A DNA stretch of 20,444 nt from a virus, in the IMG/VR virus record IMGVR_UViG_3300025127_000372, positions 1-20,444 of that record. One strand, given 5' to 3'. Each line of letters starts with the position of its first letter. The first letter of the stretch is position 1. Shown here piece after piece: positions 1 to 6,807 of this stretch. The translations under genes and the position numbers were made by a program. A model generated the notes under the pieces. The model saw only the letters and a list, made by a program, of their open reading frames with translations. It had not been told where the DNA came from and did no database searches.

Positions 1-1572
1 TACATTTTTTTCTGGATTCCATTCTTTGTTACGAGATTCCCACTTATCAAATCTACAAAACCTGTCCTCTAACGTAAATATATTTTTGTTTTCATCTGCA
101 AAACTTTGTAGACCATTTGAAAGCTCTCTCACAAAAGGGACTTTGTTATGGTATTGATCAAATAATTCTTTTGCTTCGTCTTTATCTAACTCTAAAGACT
201 TAGCTAATTTTGTTTTACCCATGCCATAAAACAGGCCTAAATTAATAGTTTTAGCCTGTTTTCTTGTTATGTCTGCCATTTTAGCTACTATGTCATGAAA
301 GTCAGTATCAGGATTTTTGTTATATTCTTCTGCCATTTTATCTGCACCATAAAAATTATTCTTTAATGCATAGTGCACAACTAGACGTGGCTCTTGTTGA
401 GAATAGTCAAAGCTAGCCCATTTGTGGTCCTCTTCTGGTAAAAATAATTCTCTTATTTTATTACCTTGTTCAGTTCTAGCTGGTATCTGTTGTAAGTTAG
501 GATTAGACATACTAAATCTACCTGTAACCGTGCCACCCGTATCAGATCGTATTTGATTTATGTCTGCATGAATTCTGCCTTTGTGTACAAATTTTAAAAT
601 ACTGGTCACAAAAGTGTTGTGTAGTTTATCAAGTTGTCTAGCTTTTGCAATTAATTTTAAATATTTATTAGGGTGTGATTCTAAATAAGATTTTGTTATA
701 CTAGCTCGCCCTGTTTTAGGTGTAATTTTATAATCTGTTATTTTTTGTTGATCTAACAAAGGTTTTATCGAATCTGACGCCCAGATATCTACACTTACAT
801 TTGTTTCTTTTTTTATTATTTTTAATATTTCTTTTTGTTCATCTTTTAATCTTTTACCTAATGTTTTAGTTTTATCTTCATCAACTCTAACGCCTTTAAA
901 TCTCATCTCCACAAGGCACGGAAATAATCTTGTTTCCAAATCAAATATGTTTTCTAAACTTTTTTGTTTTTTAGACTCAGTGTTTATTGGTTTTTTTATT
1001 ATTTTTTTAAATATGTTCCAAAGTCTTAAAGTTAAACTAACGTCTTGCTCTGCATATTCTTTTACTAATTCATAAGGTAGTAAGTGCATATTAGACATTG
1101 GGTCTGATACACCATGTTCTTCTAACGCTTTGTCTTTTAGATCATACTTGTATTTAGAATCATTTAGATAATCTTTTGCCAGAGAATCTAAACTATATCT
1201 GTTTCTATTTTCATCTATTACAGACGCTGCAATCATCGTATCATATATTGGTCCTTTCAACATCATACCAGTAACAGCTCTTATCCAACATACGTCGTAC
1301 ATTGCATTGTGAAATACTTTTGCAACATTTTCATTCTGAAATATTTTTTTATTTAAACTTTTCCAAACTCGTTTACCATCGTGGTTACGTCCTTTGTGAG
1401 CTATTGGAAAATAAAACTTTTCATTATTGTAGGCTATTGCAATACCGCAAACTTTACCTTTACCTATAATGGACCCTGATCCGTGAGTCTTGAGGTCTGG
1501 ATCGTGTGTCTCTAAGTCGACGGCAACAACGTCACCGTTTTTTATTTCAACTTCATACAACTCAGGTATCAC
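1..1572 (-). CDS. polA: Family A DNA polymerase with 3'-5' exonuclease domain (C-terminus outside window)
   Basis: Replicative phage DNA polymerase; 524 residues are visible and the gene runs off the left edge before motif C. I translated it by hand. N-terminal proofreading exonuclease: D19-L20-E21 (motif I), N89 and D93 in FHNAMYD (II), Y173 and D177 in YAEQD (III). Polymerase domain: TGRFSMSNPNLQQIP at 350-364, motif A DYSQQEPRL with D389, motif B RKQAKTINLGLFYG at 437-450 with R437, K441, Y449 and G450. The position matching E. coli Phe762 is Leu445. There is no 5'-3' exonuclease domain, as is usual for phage PolA. The start is GTG, chosen because it overlaps the upstream stop as GTGA and lies about 7 bases after an AAAGGGA ribosome site; no in-frame ATG fits better. 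Last gene seen of the replication operon. Confidence 0.96.
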   Translation of the reverse strand, partial: MIPELYEVEIKNGDVVAVDLETHDPDLKTHGSGSIIGKGKVCGIAIAYNNEKFYFPIAHKGRNHDGKRVWKSLNKKIFQNENVAKVFHNAMYDVCWIRAVTGMMLKGPIYDTMIAASVIDENRNRYSLDSLAKDYLNDSKYKYDLKDKALEEHGVSDPMSNMHLLPYELVKEYAEQDVSLTLRLWNIFKKIIKKPINTESKKQKSLENIFDLETRLFPCLVEMRFKGVRVDEDKTKTLGKRLKDEQKEILKIIKKETNVSVDIWASDSIKPLLDQQKITDYKITPKTGRASITKSYLESHPNKYLKLIAKARQLDKLHNTFVTSILKFVHKGRIHADINQIRSDTGGTVTGRFSMSNPNLQQIPARTEQGNKIRELFLPEEDHKWASFDYSQQEPRLVVHYALKNNFYGADKMAEEYNKNPDTDFHDIVAKMADITRKQAKTINLGLFYGMGKTKLAKSLELDKDEAKELFDQYHNKVPFVRELSNGLQSFADENKNIFTLEDRFCRFDKWESRNKEWNPEKNV

Positions 1573-1808
1573 TTATAGTCCCTTTCTATGATCATTTGTA
1601 TAAAATGTATTGCTTTCAATAAATCTTCCTTACCATTTTTGTCTTGATGACGTATGATGTATTTTATAGCACAACCTTCAGGATATAACAACTTATTCTC
1701 AATTACAAACTTACTTGGCTGTATGACATACTTTGTATAATGTGATCCTCCAATTTGTGTATCGTATGGATTTAAAGGCTTAGATTTGTTCTGCTTTTTA
1801 TTAGCCAT
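1569..1808 (-). CDS. DUF3310 protein (T7 gp1.7-like, putative nucleotide kinase family)
   Basis: A 79-aa protein of the DUF3310 family. The signature is clear: IGGSHYTKYVIQPSKFVIEN at residues 19-38, then AIKYIIRHQDKNGKEDLLKA. In T7 the family member gp1.7 is a nucleoside monophosphate kinase that affects sensitivity to dideoxythymidine; whether this protein has that activity is inferred from family only. The start is fixed by a very strong Shine-Dalgarno (AAAGGAGG, 5 bases before the ATG), which lies inside the end of the helicase gene, so the two genes overlap by 37 bases. Its stop overlaps the polymerase GTG. Placement between helicase and polymerase fits a role in nucleotide supply for replication. 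Confidence 0.88.
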   Translation of the reverse strand: MANKKQNKSKPLNPYDTQIGGSHYTKYVIQPSKFVIENKLLYPEGCAIKYIIRHQDKNGKEDLLKAIHFIQMIIERDYK

Positions 1809-3421
1809 AGTGCCTCCTTTGATCTAGAGCATGCAACAAACTTCATTCTTTTTTTTACAAAAGATTCTTCTGCTCTTGTTAGTGTTAAATCTAATACTAC
1901 GTTAGAAAATTCTTTACCTTTAATTGTATGTATATTTTCTAAAAATACTCTTTTGTCTTCTAGGTCTCTGTTATTAGTTACTATCTTACGTATGTAATTT
2001 TTCATTTGTAATGATTCTAATTTATTTATCATTTGATAATCTGTTACATTTTTTAAACCAGGTAATACAAAATTATTTTTTATTAACCAATCTAAATCAT
2101 AACTACTATTTGTAACGTCATCTAAATTTTTATTATGCCCTAGATATTCTGGTCGTATGCTTTTTAAAATAGTTTTAATTTTAGTTAAAGATACACTATT
2201 GCCTTTTGTTAAATTTATAAATTCTCTGTGATTTTTTATTTCATTTGTTGGATATTTAAATTTTATTTTATTTCTTTGATCTTTTGGAACTTGCACAGGC
2301 ATACCTACTTTCATCAAGTATAATATCATTTCTCTAGGTTCATTTCCTCTGTAAGTAAAAACAAAATCTTGTTTTGTATTTACCAATTTATTTTCCAATT
2401 CATCTGCAAGAGGGTCTTGTTCTAGATTAGATAACTCATGCATTTCTCCTTCAACCACATTACCCTGTTTATCTTCTAAGGGTCTCCACTCTCTAGAGTA
2501 TCCATAATGGTCCCACACATCTTTTATTATGTCCTTACAGTATTTATTTATGACAAGAGGGCACCTATACCCTTGTTTTAATTCTATTTCTGGATTTGCA
2601 AATTCTTTGTGAAAACTATCAGGATCAGCGCCTGCAAATTCAAATATAGATTGGTCCGGGTCACCCGCTTTGTAGAAGTAGTCTACATTTTTTGACATGA
2701 TTAACTCTGCTTTTCTTTGTATAACGCTAGAGTCTTGTGCTTCATCTACTATTAATACTTTTATTCTTTTACATAATCTTTCAGACTCTTCTTGATTCTC
2801 ACAAAAAAGGTCTATCATATCTTGAAAGTCTAATATCTTTGATGTTCTTTGGTTTATTTTTGAATCACTTTTAAATGATAGGTAATTTTTTTCTAATAAT
2901 AAAAGCTCTTCTATTGAATACTTGTAATCTCTTCTTTCATCAAAACTAAGTTCTCTGTAATAATCTAATAATTTTTTACCATTGTCTCTTGCAAAACTTA
3001 CGAACTTAAAAAATGGATGACTTTTAAATAAATGTTGGACGTTGTAGAATGTAATGTTTGATGTGTATTTATTAAACATAGGCCATATTAAAATTAAATT
3101 TTCATAGTCTTCCATCAAAAATGATTTACCTTTTACTCTGTCCTTGCAAAACTTATGTATGGTGCTAACGTTTTCTTTAAATGTTTCTTTAGATTGTAGT
3201 ATTAGAGACCTGATAGATCTTTTTGTTTTATCCTGATACTTTAAAATCATTTCAGCAGATTGTATTTGATTACGTATATGATCCGCTGCTGTGTTTGTAT
3301 GAGATATTACCATTATTTCTGTAGGCGAATATTTTCTTAAACTTAAATTATCATATAGTATTTCAACTAATCTAGTTGTTTTACCTGTCCCTGGAGGTCC
3401 TGCTATTCTAATTTTTTTCAT
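1772..3421 (-). CDS. UvrD/Rep-like superfamily 1 DNA helicase
   Basis: A 549-aa SF1A helicase expected to unwind DNA during phage replication. Motifs in order: Walker A GPPGTGKT (8-15), motif Ia SHTNTAADHI (40-49), Ib TIHKFC (87-92), Walker B LIVDEAQD (223-230), motif III GDPDQSIFEF (253-262), motif IV GYRCP (284-288), motif V-like NIHTIKGKEF (496-505) and motif VI VACSRSKEAL (529-538). It is shorter than bacterial UvrD/PcrA (about 720 aa), so the 1B/2B subdomains are reduced, as in phage SF1 helicases. The start overlaps the primase stop by 14 bases and has AGGG 5 bases upstream. It sits between primase and polymerase, so it probably serves the fork rather than repair. Specificity and direction cannot be read from sequence alone. 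Confidence 0.93.
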   Translation of the reverse strand: MKKIRIAGPPGTGKTTRLVEILYDNLSLRKYSPTEIMVISHTNTAADHIRNQIQSAEMILKYQDKTKRSIRSLILQSKETFKENVSTIHKFCKDRVKGKSFLMEDYENLILIWPMFNKYTSNITFYNVQHLFKSHPFFKFVSFARDNGKKLLDYYRELSFDERRDYKYSIEELLLLEKNYLSFKSDSKINQRTSKILDFQDMIDLFCENQEESERLCKRIKVLIVDEAQDSSVIQRKAELIMSKNVDYFYKAGDPDQSIFEFAGADPDSFHKEFANPEIELKQGYRCPLVINKYCKDIIKDVWDHYGYSREWRPLEDKQGNVVEGEMHELSNLEQDPLADELENKLVNTKQDFVFTYRGNEPREMILYLMKVGMPVQVPKDQRNKIKFKYPTNEIKNHREFINLTKGNSVSLTKIKTILKSIRPEYLGHNKNLDDVTNSSYDLDWLIKNNFVLPGLKNVTDYQMINKLESLQMKNYIRKIVTNNRDLEDKRVFLENIHTIKGKEFSNVVLDLTLTRAEESFVKKRMKFVACSRSKEALWLIKSRTNLSL

Positions 3422-5054
3422 CGTGCCCTATCTTTTTTGCATCATCACCCAAGACTTTGTATTGTTCTGGATCAGATGTTATCCTCCATGTTACACAAGA
3501 AACGTCTTTATCTAATCCTTTATCAAATACTGTGCCTCTAATTTTTCGTGCGCCCAACACTTCTTTTAATTTCATAATAACTTCAGCAGGTTTACTATTG
3601 TCCTTTTGTGATTTTAAATAACGAAAGAACCTATCTAATTTAAAATCTAGTTCTTTGTTTTCTTGATTTGCATAACATGTTCCTAATAGAAGATGCTCCT
3701 TATCAAAGCTAACTGTGTTTTGATTTACAAAACCATAAAATGTTGTAATAAATTCATAGTCATCACTTGCCTCTTTTTCAGCTTTTTCAAATATTCTTTT
3801 GTCTAATCTTGCATACTGCATCTCTACAAACTCTTTTGGTTTTTTTTCTAATACTGTTATGTGTGGAAAGTGCCCTGCGTCCGCTAATTTATTAATATAC
3901 TTTTCTTTATTTATTATTTCAGAGCCAGACATCTTAACCCTAACTCTACGATAACCCTCGCCATCGTTGCTTTTAACATCTAGACTTTCATAATACACAG
4001 GAGGTTTGCTACAAAACTCTACGATCTGACCAAGTGCTTCTTCAACTTTTTTAATTTCTTCTGCTTTTCCTGGAGCAATACCACACATATGTCTTACACA
4101 CGCAGAGGGGTCACACCATTTTTTTATGTTTGGTTTTTTGCAAGAGTAGTTATAGTTTCTGTCTGCACTTTTAAATATTGTTTTTTCTATCTCATGTTCA
4201 GCCAGAGGATCTTCTAAAAATTCTTTATTAAAATTTTTTAATAATGTTTTCTCATCCATTTTACTGTATGCATCAATTTTAGTTATGCCTTTTTCTACAG
4301 CTTTTTTACTCCATACCATCATATGTAATAAAAATTCATTTCTGTTTACAGATGGAATTTTTCCATTTTCTTTTAGACAATTTTTTACACAAGGTATAAA
4401 AAAGTCCTCTATAGTTTTTTGTTTTGGTTTTTTTTCTTTTTGTACTTCTTCTACTAAATATTGTGTAAGATCTGTTTGAACATACTTGTCATGCATTTCA
4501 AAAAATTCATCTACTGACGCCGAAGAAAAGTCATCTTTGTATGCAAACGTACTACCTTCCTCATGATTATAATATGGCATGTTTAACCAAGAGCCAAAAT
4601 CTCCTTCACTTATCTTTGTTTGTAATGGATATATCCTATCTAGTATGTCTCCTAAACCAAGTTTAGCTGCAAATTTTTTCATCACTAGTTGAACCTCTTC
4701 TGCAGAAGAAAAATCTTTCATAAACATATATACATGTGCCCTACCACTTTTTGATCTGAACACTATTAATGGTAAATCTAATTTTCTAATTCTTTCTAAT
4801 AAATCTTGATAGTCGTAATTATTATCGTCAATATCAATGGCTCCCCATTTACAAGTGCCATCATCTTTGAGCGGAAATATACCTAAGTTGGGTCCCACAC
4901 CTTGTAAATGATTTTCCCAAAGTTCTTTGGTTACAGGTTTTTTAGTTACCCAAGGTCGGCCCTCTACTTTTAAAGATATTCTGTTATTTTCTTTTTTAAA
5001 TTGACCGTATGCTCGCTCTAAACCTTCGAATATTTTAATAAATTTATCTATCAT
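3408..5054 (-). CDS. Archaeo-eukaryotic-type primase (TOTE/AEP-like) with Cys-rich PriL-like middle domain
   Basis: A 548-aa primase, probably making primers for the phage polymerase. The catalytic AEP part covers about 50-165: WGAIDIDD gives the metal-binding D74 and D76, SKSGRAHVYMF gives the S-x-H site with H107, and DRIYPLQTKISEGDFGSWLNMP (139-160) resembles motif III of TOTE-type primases. A helical second part (215-326) carries C222, C226, C305, C314, C319 and C324 in a spacing that recalls the 4Fe-4S domain of the eukaryotic/archaeal primase large subunit; that match is my inference. The C-terminal 200 residues I do not recognise. The ATG at 5054 has no Shine-Dalgarno: the upstream bases are pyrimidine-rich, following a GC-rich hairpin. 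No better in-frame start exists before a TAG upstream. The stop overlaps the helicase gene. Confidence 0.85.
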   Translation of the reverse strand: MIDKFIKIFEGLERAYGQFKKENNRISLKVEGRPWVTKKPVTKELWENHLQGVGPNLGIFPLKDDGTCKWGAIDIDDNNYDYQDLLERIRKLDLPLIVFRSKSGRAHVYMFMKDFSSAEEVQLVMKKFAAKLGLGDILDRIYPLQTKISEGDFGSWLNMPYYNHEEGSTFAYKDDFSSASVDEFFEMHDKYVQTDLTQYLVEEVQKEKKPKQKTIEDFFIPCVKNCLKENGKIPSVNRNEFLLHMMVWSKKAVEKGITKIDAYSKMDEKTLLKNFNKEFLEDPLAEHEIEKTIFKSADRNYNYSCKKPNIKKWCDPSACVRHMCGIAPGKAEEIKKVEEALGQIVEFCSKPPVYYESLDVKSNDGEGYRRVRVKMSGSEIINKEKYINKLADAGHFPHITVLEKKPKEFVEMQYARLDKRIFEKAEKEASDDYEFITTFYGFVNQNTVSFDKEHLLLGTCYANQENKELDFKLDRFFRYLKSQKDNSKPAEVIMKLKEVLGARKIRGTVFDKGLDKDVSCVTWRITSDPEQYKVLGDDAKKIGHDEKN

Positions 5055-5064
5055 AATAAGTGAA

Positions 5065-5098
5065 AGTGGGCGCTTCCCCTCTCGCTTCGGCGCCCACT
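5065..5098 (-). promoter_or_regulatory. GC-rich hairpin just upstream of the primase gene
   Basis: Perfect 9-bp inverted repeat AGTGGGCGC (5065-5073) and GCGCCCACT (5090-5098) with a 16-base loop, in the only real gap (54 bases) of the replication operon. In the transcript the loop holds a purine-rich GAGAGGGGA. The stem ends 10 bases before the primase ATG. It is not followed by a T-run on either strand, so it is not a standard intrinsic terminator. It could be an attenuator, an RNA processing or stabilising site, or a translational control element. Confidence 0.7.
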
Positions 5099-5108
5099 AC
5101 CTAGGATA

Positions 5109-5861
5109 TTATAAATCTACTGAAGCTTTTTTAACTTCTTGATTCTCTGGTTGTGCTTGCACCTCACCTTTACCTATACGCTCAGCAAATTCCTTTGCCA
5201 TGTTATAGATACCGGCGTCTTTAACCGGACCAACTTTGGCTACATCCCAACCAAACCATGTTCCTTTGTCGTTAGACATTTGAACAGGTTTTAACGTGTA
5301 AATGTGACTATATGTTGGCGGTGTAAATAAACCATTCTTACCCTGCATTTTAATACCCATCATCATTGAGTTCCATTTTCTGCTAACTTTTAATTGTGTA
5401 GCTTTCATAGAAACCAACGCTGTAGTTGGTGTATTACCAGTTTGTATAACAAAATGGTTTGCAGTGTTTTCAAGATAATTACCGTTTGGTAATCTATCCT
5501 TGTATGATTTGTCACGAGTTGTTTGACTAATGATGTCACTATCTGCCTCGTGAATAGCAACAGGAGCGCCAGTGCTGGCACCTCTGTCTTGCCACTCTAC
5601 ATACTGTCTTTTATAAAAAACAGGAATGACTTGCACCTCATCAAACAGTTCGTTTGTTACTGAGTTAATTATCTTGCCAGGTTCTGCCCCCTTGACATAT
5701 TTTCCATGAGTTTTATTTACCTCTGGAGATAATTGCCCCAAAACTTTTAGGAAGGGTAACGCAAGATCGTCTTGCGAAATGTTCTGAGAGCCCTTGTTTG
5801 CATCAGCTTCAAATAAGTTTGTCGCTAATGCTCCTTCTTTCTTCGTTGCTACTTGGTTCAT
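5109..5861 (-). CDS. Conserved phage protein, possible ssDNA-binding protein
   Basis: A 250-aa soluble protein. After a disordered N-terminus it reads LPFLKVLGQLSPEV (36-49), then KYVKGAEPGKIINSVTNELF and QVIPVFYKRQYVEW, a pattern I associate with a family of phage replication-module proteins sometimes labelled ssDNA-binding. There are many aromatic and basic residues in the middle (KVSRKWNSMM, IYTLKPVQ), consistent with an OB-like nucleic-acid binder, but I cannot show the fold. The C-terminus (QPENQEVKKASVDL) looks flexible yet is not the strongly acidic tail typical of SSBs. Good Shine-Dalgarno (AAGGA) before the ATG. It begins two bases after the stop of the upstream gene and precedes the hairpin and primase. 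The function is inferred mainly from context. Confidence 0.62.
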   Translation of the reverse strand: MNQVATKKEGALATNLFEADANKGSQNISQDDLALPFLKVLGQLSPEVNKTHGKYVKGAEPGKIINSVTNELFDEVQVIPVFYKRQYVEWQDRGASTGAPVAIHEADSDIISQTTRDKSYKDRLPNGNYLENTANHFVIQTGNTPTTALVSMKATQLKVSRKWNSMMMGIKMQGKNGLFTPPTYSHIYTLKPVQMSNDKGTWFGWDVAKVGPVKDAGIYNMAKEFAERIGKGEVQAQPENQEVKKASVDL

Positions 5862-5863
5862 GT

Positions 5864-6415
5864 TTATTTGTTCCTTTTTATTGTTGTTTTATTCTCTGAG
5901 AAAACCCCAAAGATTTCCGTTGGCATTTCTTTACCCGCCTCAATACGCTCACGGACTAGCGCTTTCAGAGTCATGGGCTCTACCTTCATCTTTTGTGTCG
6001 GTTGGAACCCTTGACCCTTCGCAAGTTCGGCATAATCAGCCGCCTTGTTATCTTCGTTGCGACCAAAGGATACGGATATCTCGTTTTTGATTATATCCCC
6101 TAGTCCATTCTCACGAAGCCAGTTAAACGCCGCTTCTTTATTTGCTTCCGTTATGGTTGCACGATACGACGTTGAAACTTTCAGATGTGATCCATCATGA
6201 AGTTTTAATTCTGCTAAACCCATTTCAGACATCATAGTTGGTATAATGTCACCAGAAACTTTTTGTATTTCTGATTTAGTATTTTTAATATTGTCCTCTT
6301 GTAGTTCGAGTCTTTTTTGTAGATCTTCTAGTTTCTCAACCTGATCTGCAAGAGACTGAATACCTTCTGTCCTCTTCATTGCATCTTGTTGGTCTTTTTC
6401 AAAATCAATTGTCAT
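5864..6415 (-). CDS. Conserved phage protein with N-terminal coiled coil (unknown function)
   Basis: A 183-aa protein. Residues 20-55 (LADQVEKLEDLQKRLELQED and onward) are charged and heptad-like, a likely coiled coil that could mediate oligomerisation. The middle (HLKVSTSYRATITEANKEAA) looks like a mixed alpha/beta domain. The C-terminal segment PMTLKALVRERIEAGKEMP followed by EIFGVF looks like a conserved end found in other phage replication-module proteins, but I cannot name the family. Strong Shine-Dalgarno (AAAGGAG). It overlaps the upstream gene by 11 bases and is followed two bases later by the possible SSB gene, so the two may work together. The part at 5941-6060 is about 50% G+C (61 of 120 by hand count), far above its surroundings. 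Confidence 0.75.
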   Translation of the reverse strand: MTIDFEKDQQDAMKRTEGIQSLADQVEKLEDLQKRLELQEDNIKNTKSEIQKVSGDIIPTMMSEMGLAELKLHDGSHLKVSTSYRATITEANKEAAFNWLRENGLGDIIKNEISVSFGRNEDNKAADYAELAKGQGFQPTQKMKVEPMTLKALVRERIEAGKEMPTEIFGVFSENKTTIKRNK

Positions 6416-6782
6416 CTATTTCTCCTTTCTCGTATAGATTAATTTCAATAGGATAATATTTTCTTTCTTGTTTATCCCACTTTAATAAATTGTATTTGCC
6501 GTTTGTAATATCAGATACAATAGAACATGCAACACCTATAAGTGCAGGATCACCAGTTAATAATAAATGATCTCCCTCTTTAAAATCTTTTAAACCTTGT
6601 CTTAATTTGTAAATTAAAGGACCTGGAGAAAAAATCATTTGAGAAAATTCTGGTAATAAAAATTTAAAATTGCCATATTTTTGTGCACCTATAATATTTA
6701 TTTTAGGATTACCTGCTTGTGTTCCAGCAATATGTTGTATTACATAAACTATTCTTTCTGACATTGACAAATCATATAACAT
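6405..6782 (-). CDS. Conserved small phage protein (unknown function)
   Basis: A 125-aa protein, first gene of the leftward replication operon. It has no enzyme motif I recognise. Notable stretches are INIIGAQKYGNFKFLLPEF, HLLLTGDPALIGVACSIVSD and KYNLLKWDKQERKYYPI; the last two have the regular look of a compact alpha/beta fold and recur, as I recall, in other marine phages. The start is uncertain. The ATG at 6782 has AAAGG directly touching it, which is too close for a normal ribosome site. The ATG at 6764 (residue 7, giving 119 aa starting MSERIVYVIQ) lies 8 bases after a candidate minus-strand -10 box and would be read from a nearly leaderless transcript. Its upstream region overlaps the promoter of the plus-strand SNF2 gene. 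Confidence 0.75.
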   Translation of the reverse strand: MLYDLSMSERIVYVIQHIAGTQAGNPKINIIGAQKYGNFKFLLPEFSQMIFSPGPLIYKLRQGLKDFKEGDHLLLTGDPALIGVACSIVSDITNGKYNLLKWDKQERKYYPIEINLYEKGEIDDN

Positions 6783-6792
6783 CCTTTATATA
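6764..6792 (+). promoter_or_regulatory. Sigma70-like promoter for the SNF2 helicase gene
   Basis: Perfect -35 TTGACA (6764-6769), 17-base spacer, -10 TATATA (6787-6792). The expected start of transcription is near 6799, only about 9 bases before the ATG at 6808, leaving a leader of AATAGAAAG or so with a weak AGAAAG ribosome site. It lies inside the 5' end of the divergent 125-aa gene. Confidence 0.6.
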
Positions 6793-6800
6793 TAAGTCAA
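6773..6800 (-). promoter_or_regulatory. Sigma70-like promoter for the leftward replication operon
   Basis: On the minus strand: -35 TTGACT (6800-6795), 16-base spacer, -10 TATATG (6778-6773). The -10 ends 8 bases before the internal ATG at 6764. It occupies the same DNA as the plus-strand promoter, with the boxes of the two interleaved, so RNA polymerase could not use both at once. The -10 match is 4 of 6, so this is weaker evidence than the plus-strand promoter. Confidence 0.42.
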
Positions 6801-6807
6801 TAGAAAG

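Noticed and set aside
5065-5098. Reading the hairpin as an intrinsic terminator
   Set aside because: No run of T follows the stem on either strand, and the genes on both sides belong to one replication set.
5794-6090. 98-codon plus-strand frame
   Set aside because: Antisense to two well-supported replication genes; hydrophobic start is the complement of a Lys/Glu-rich coding strand.
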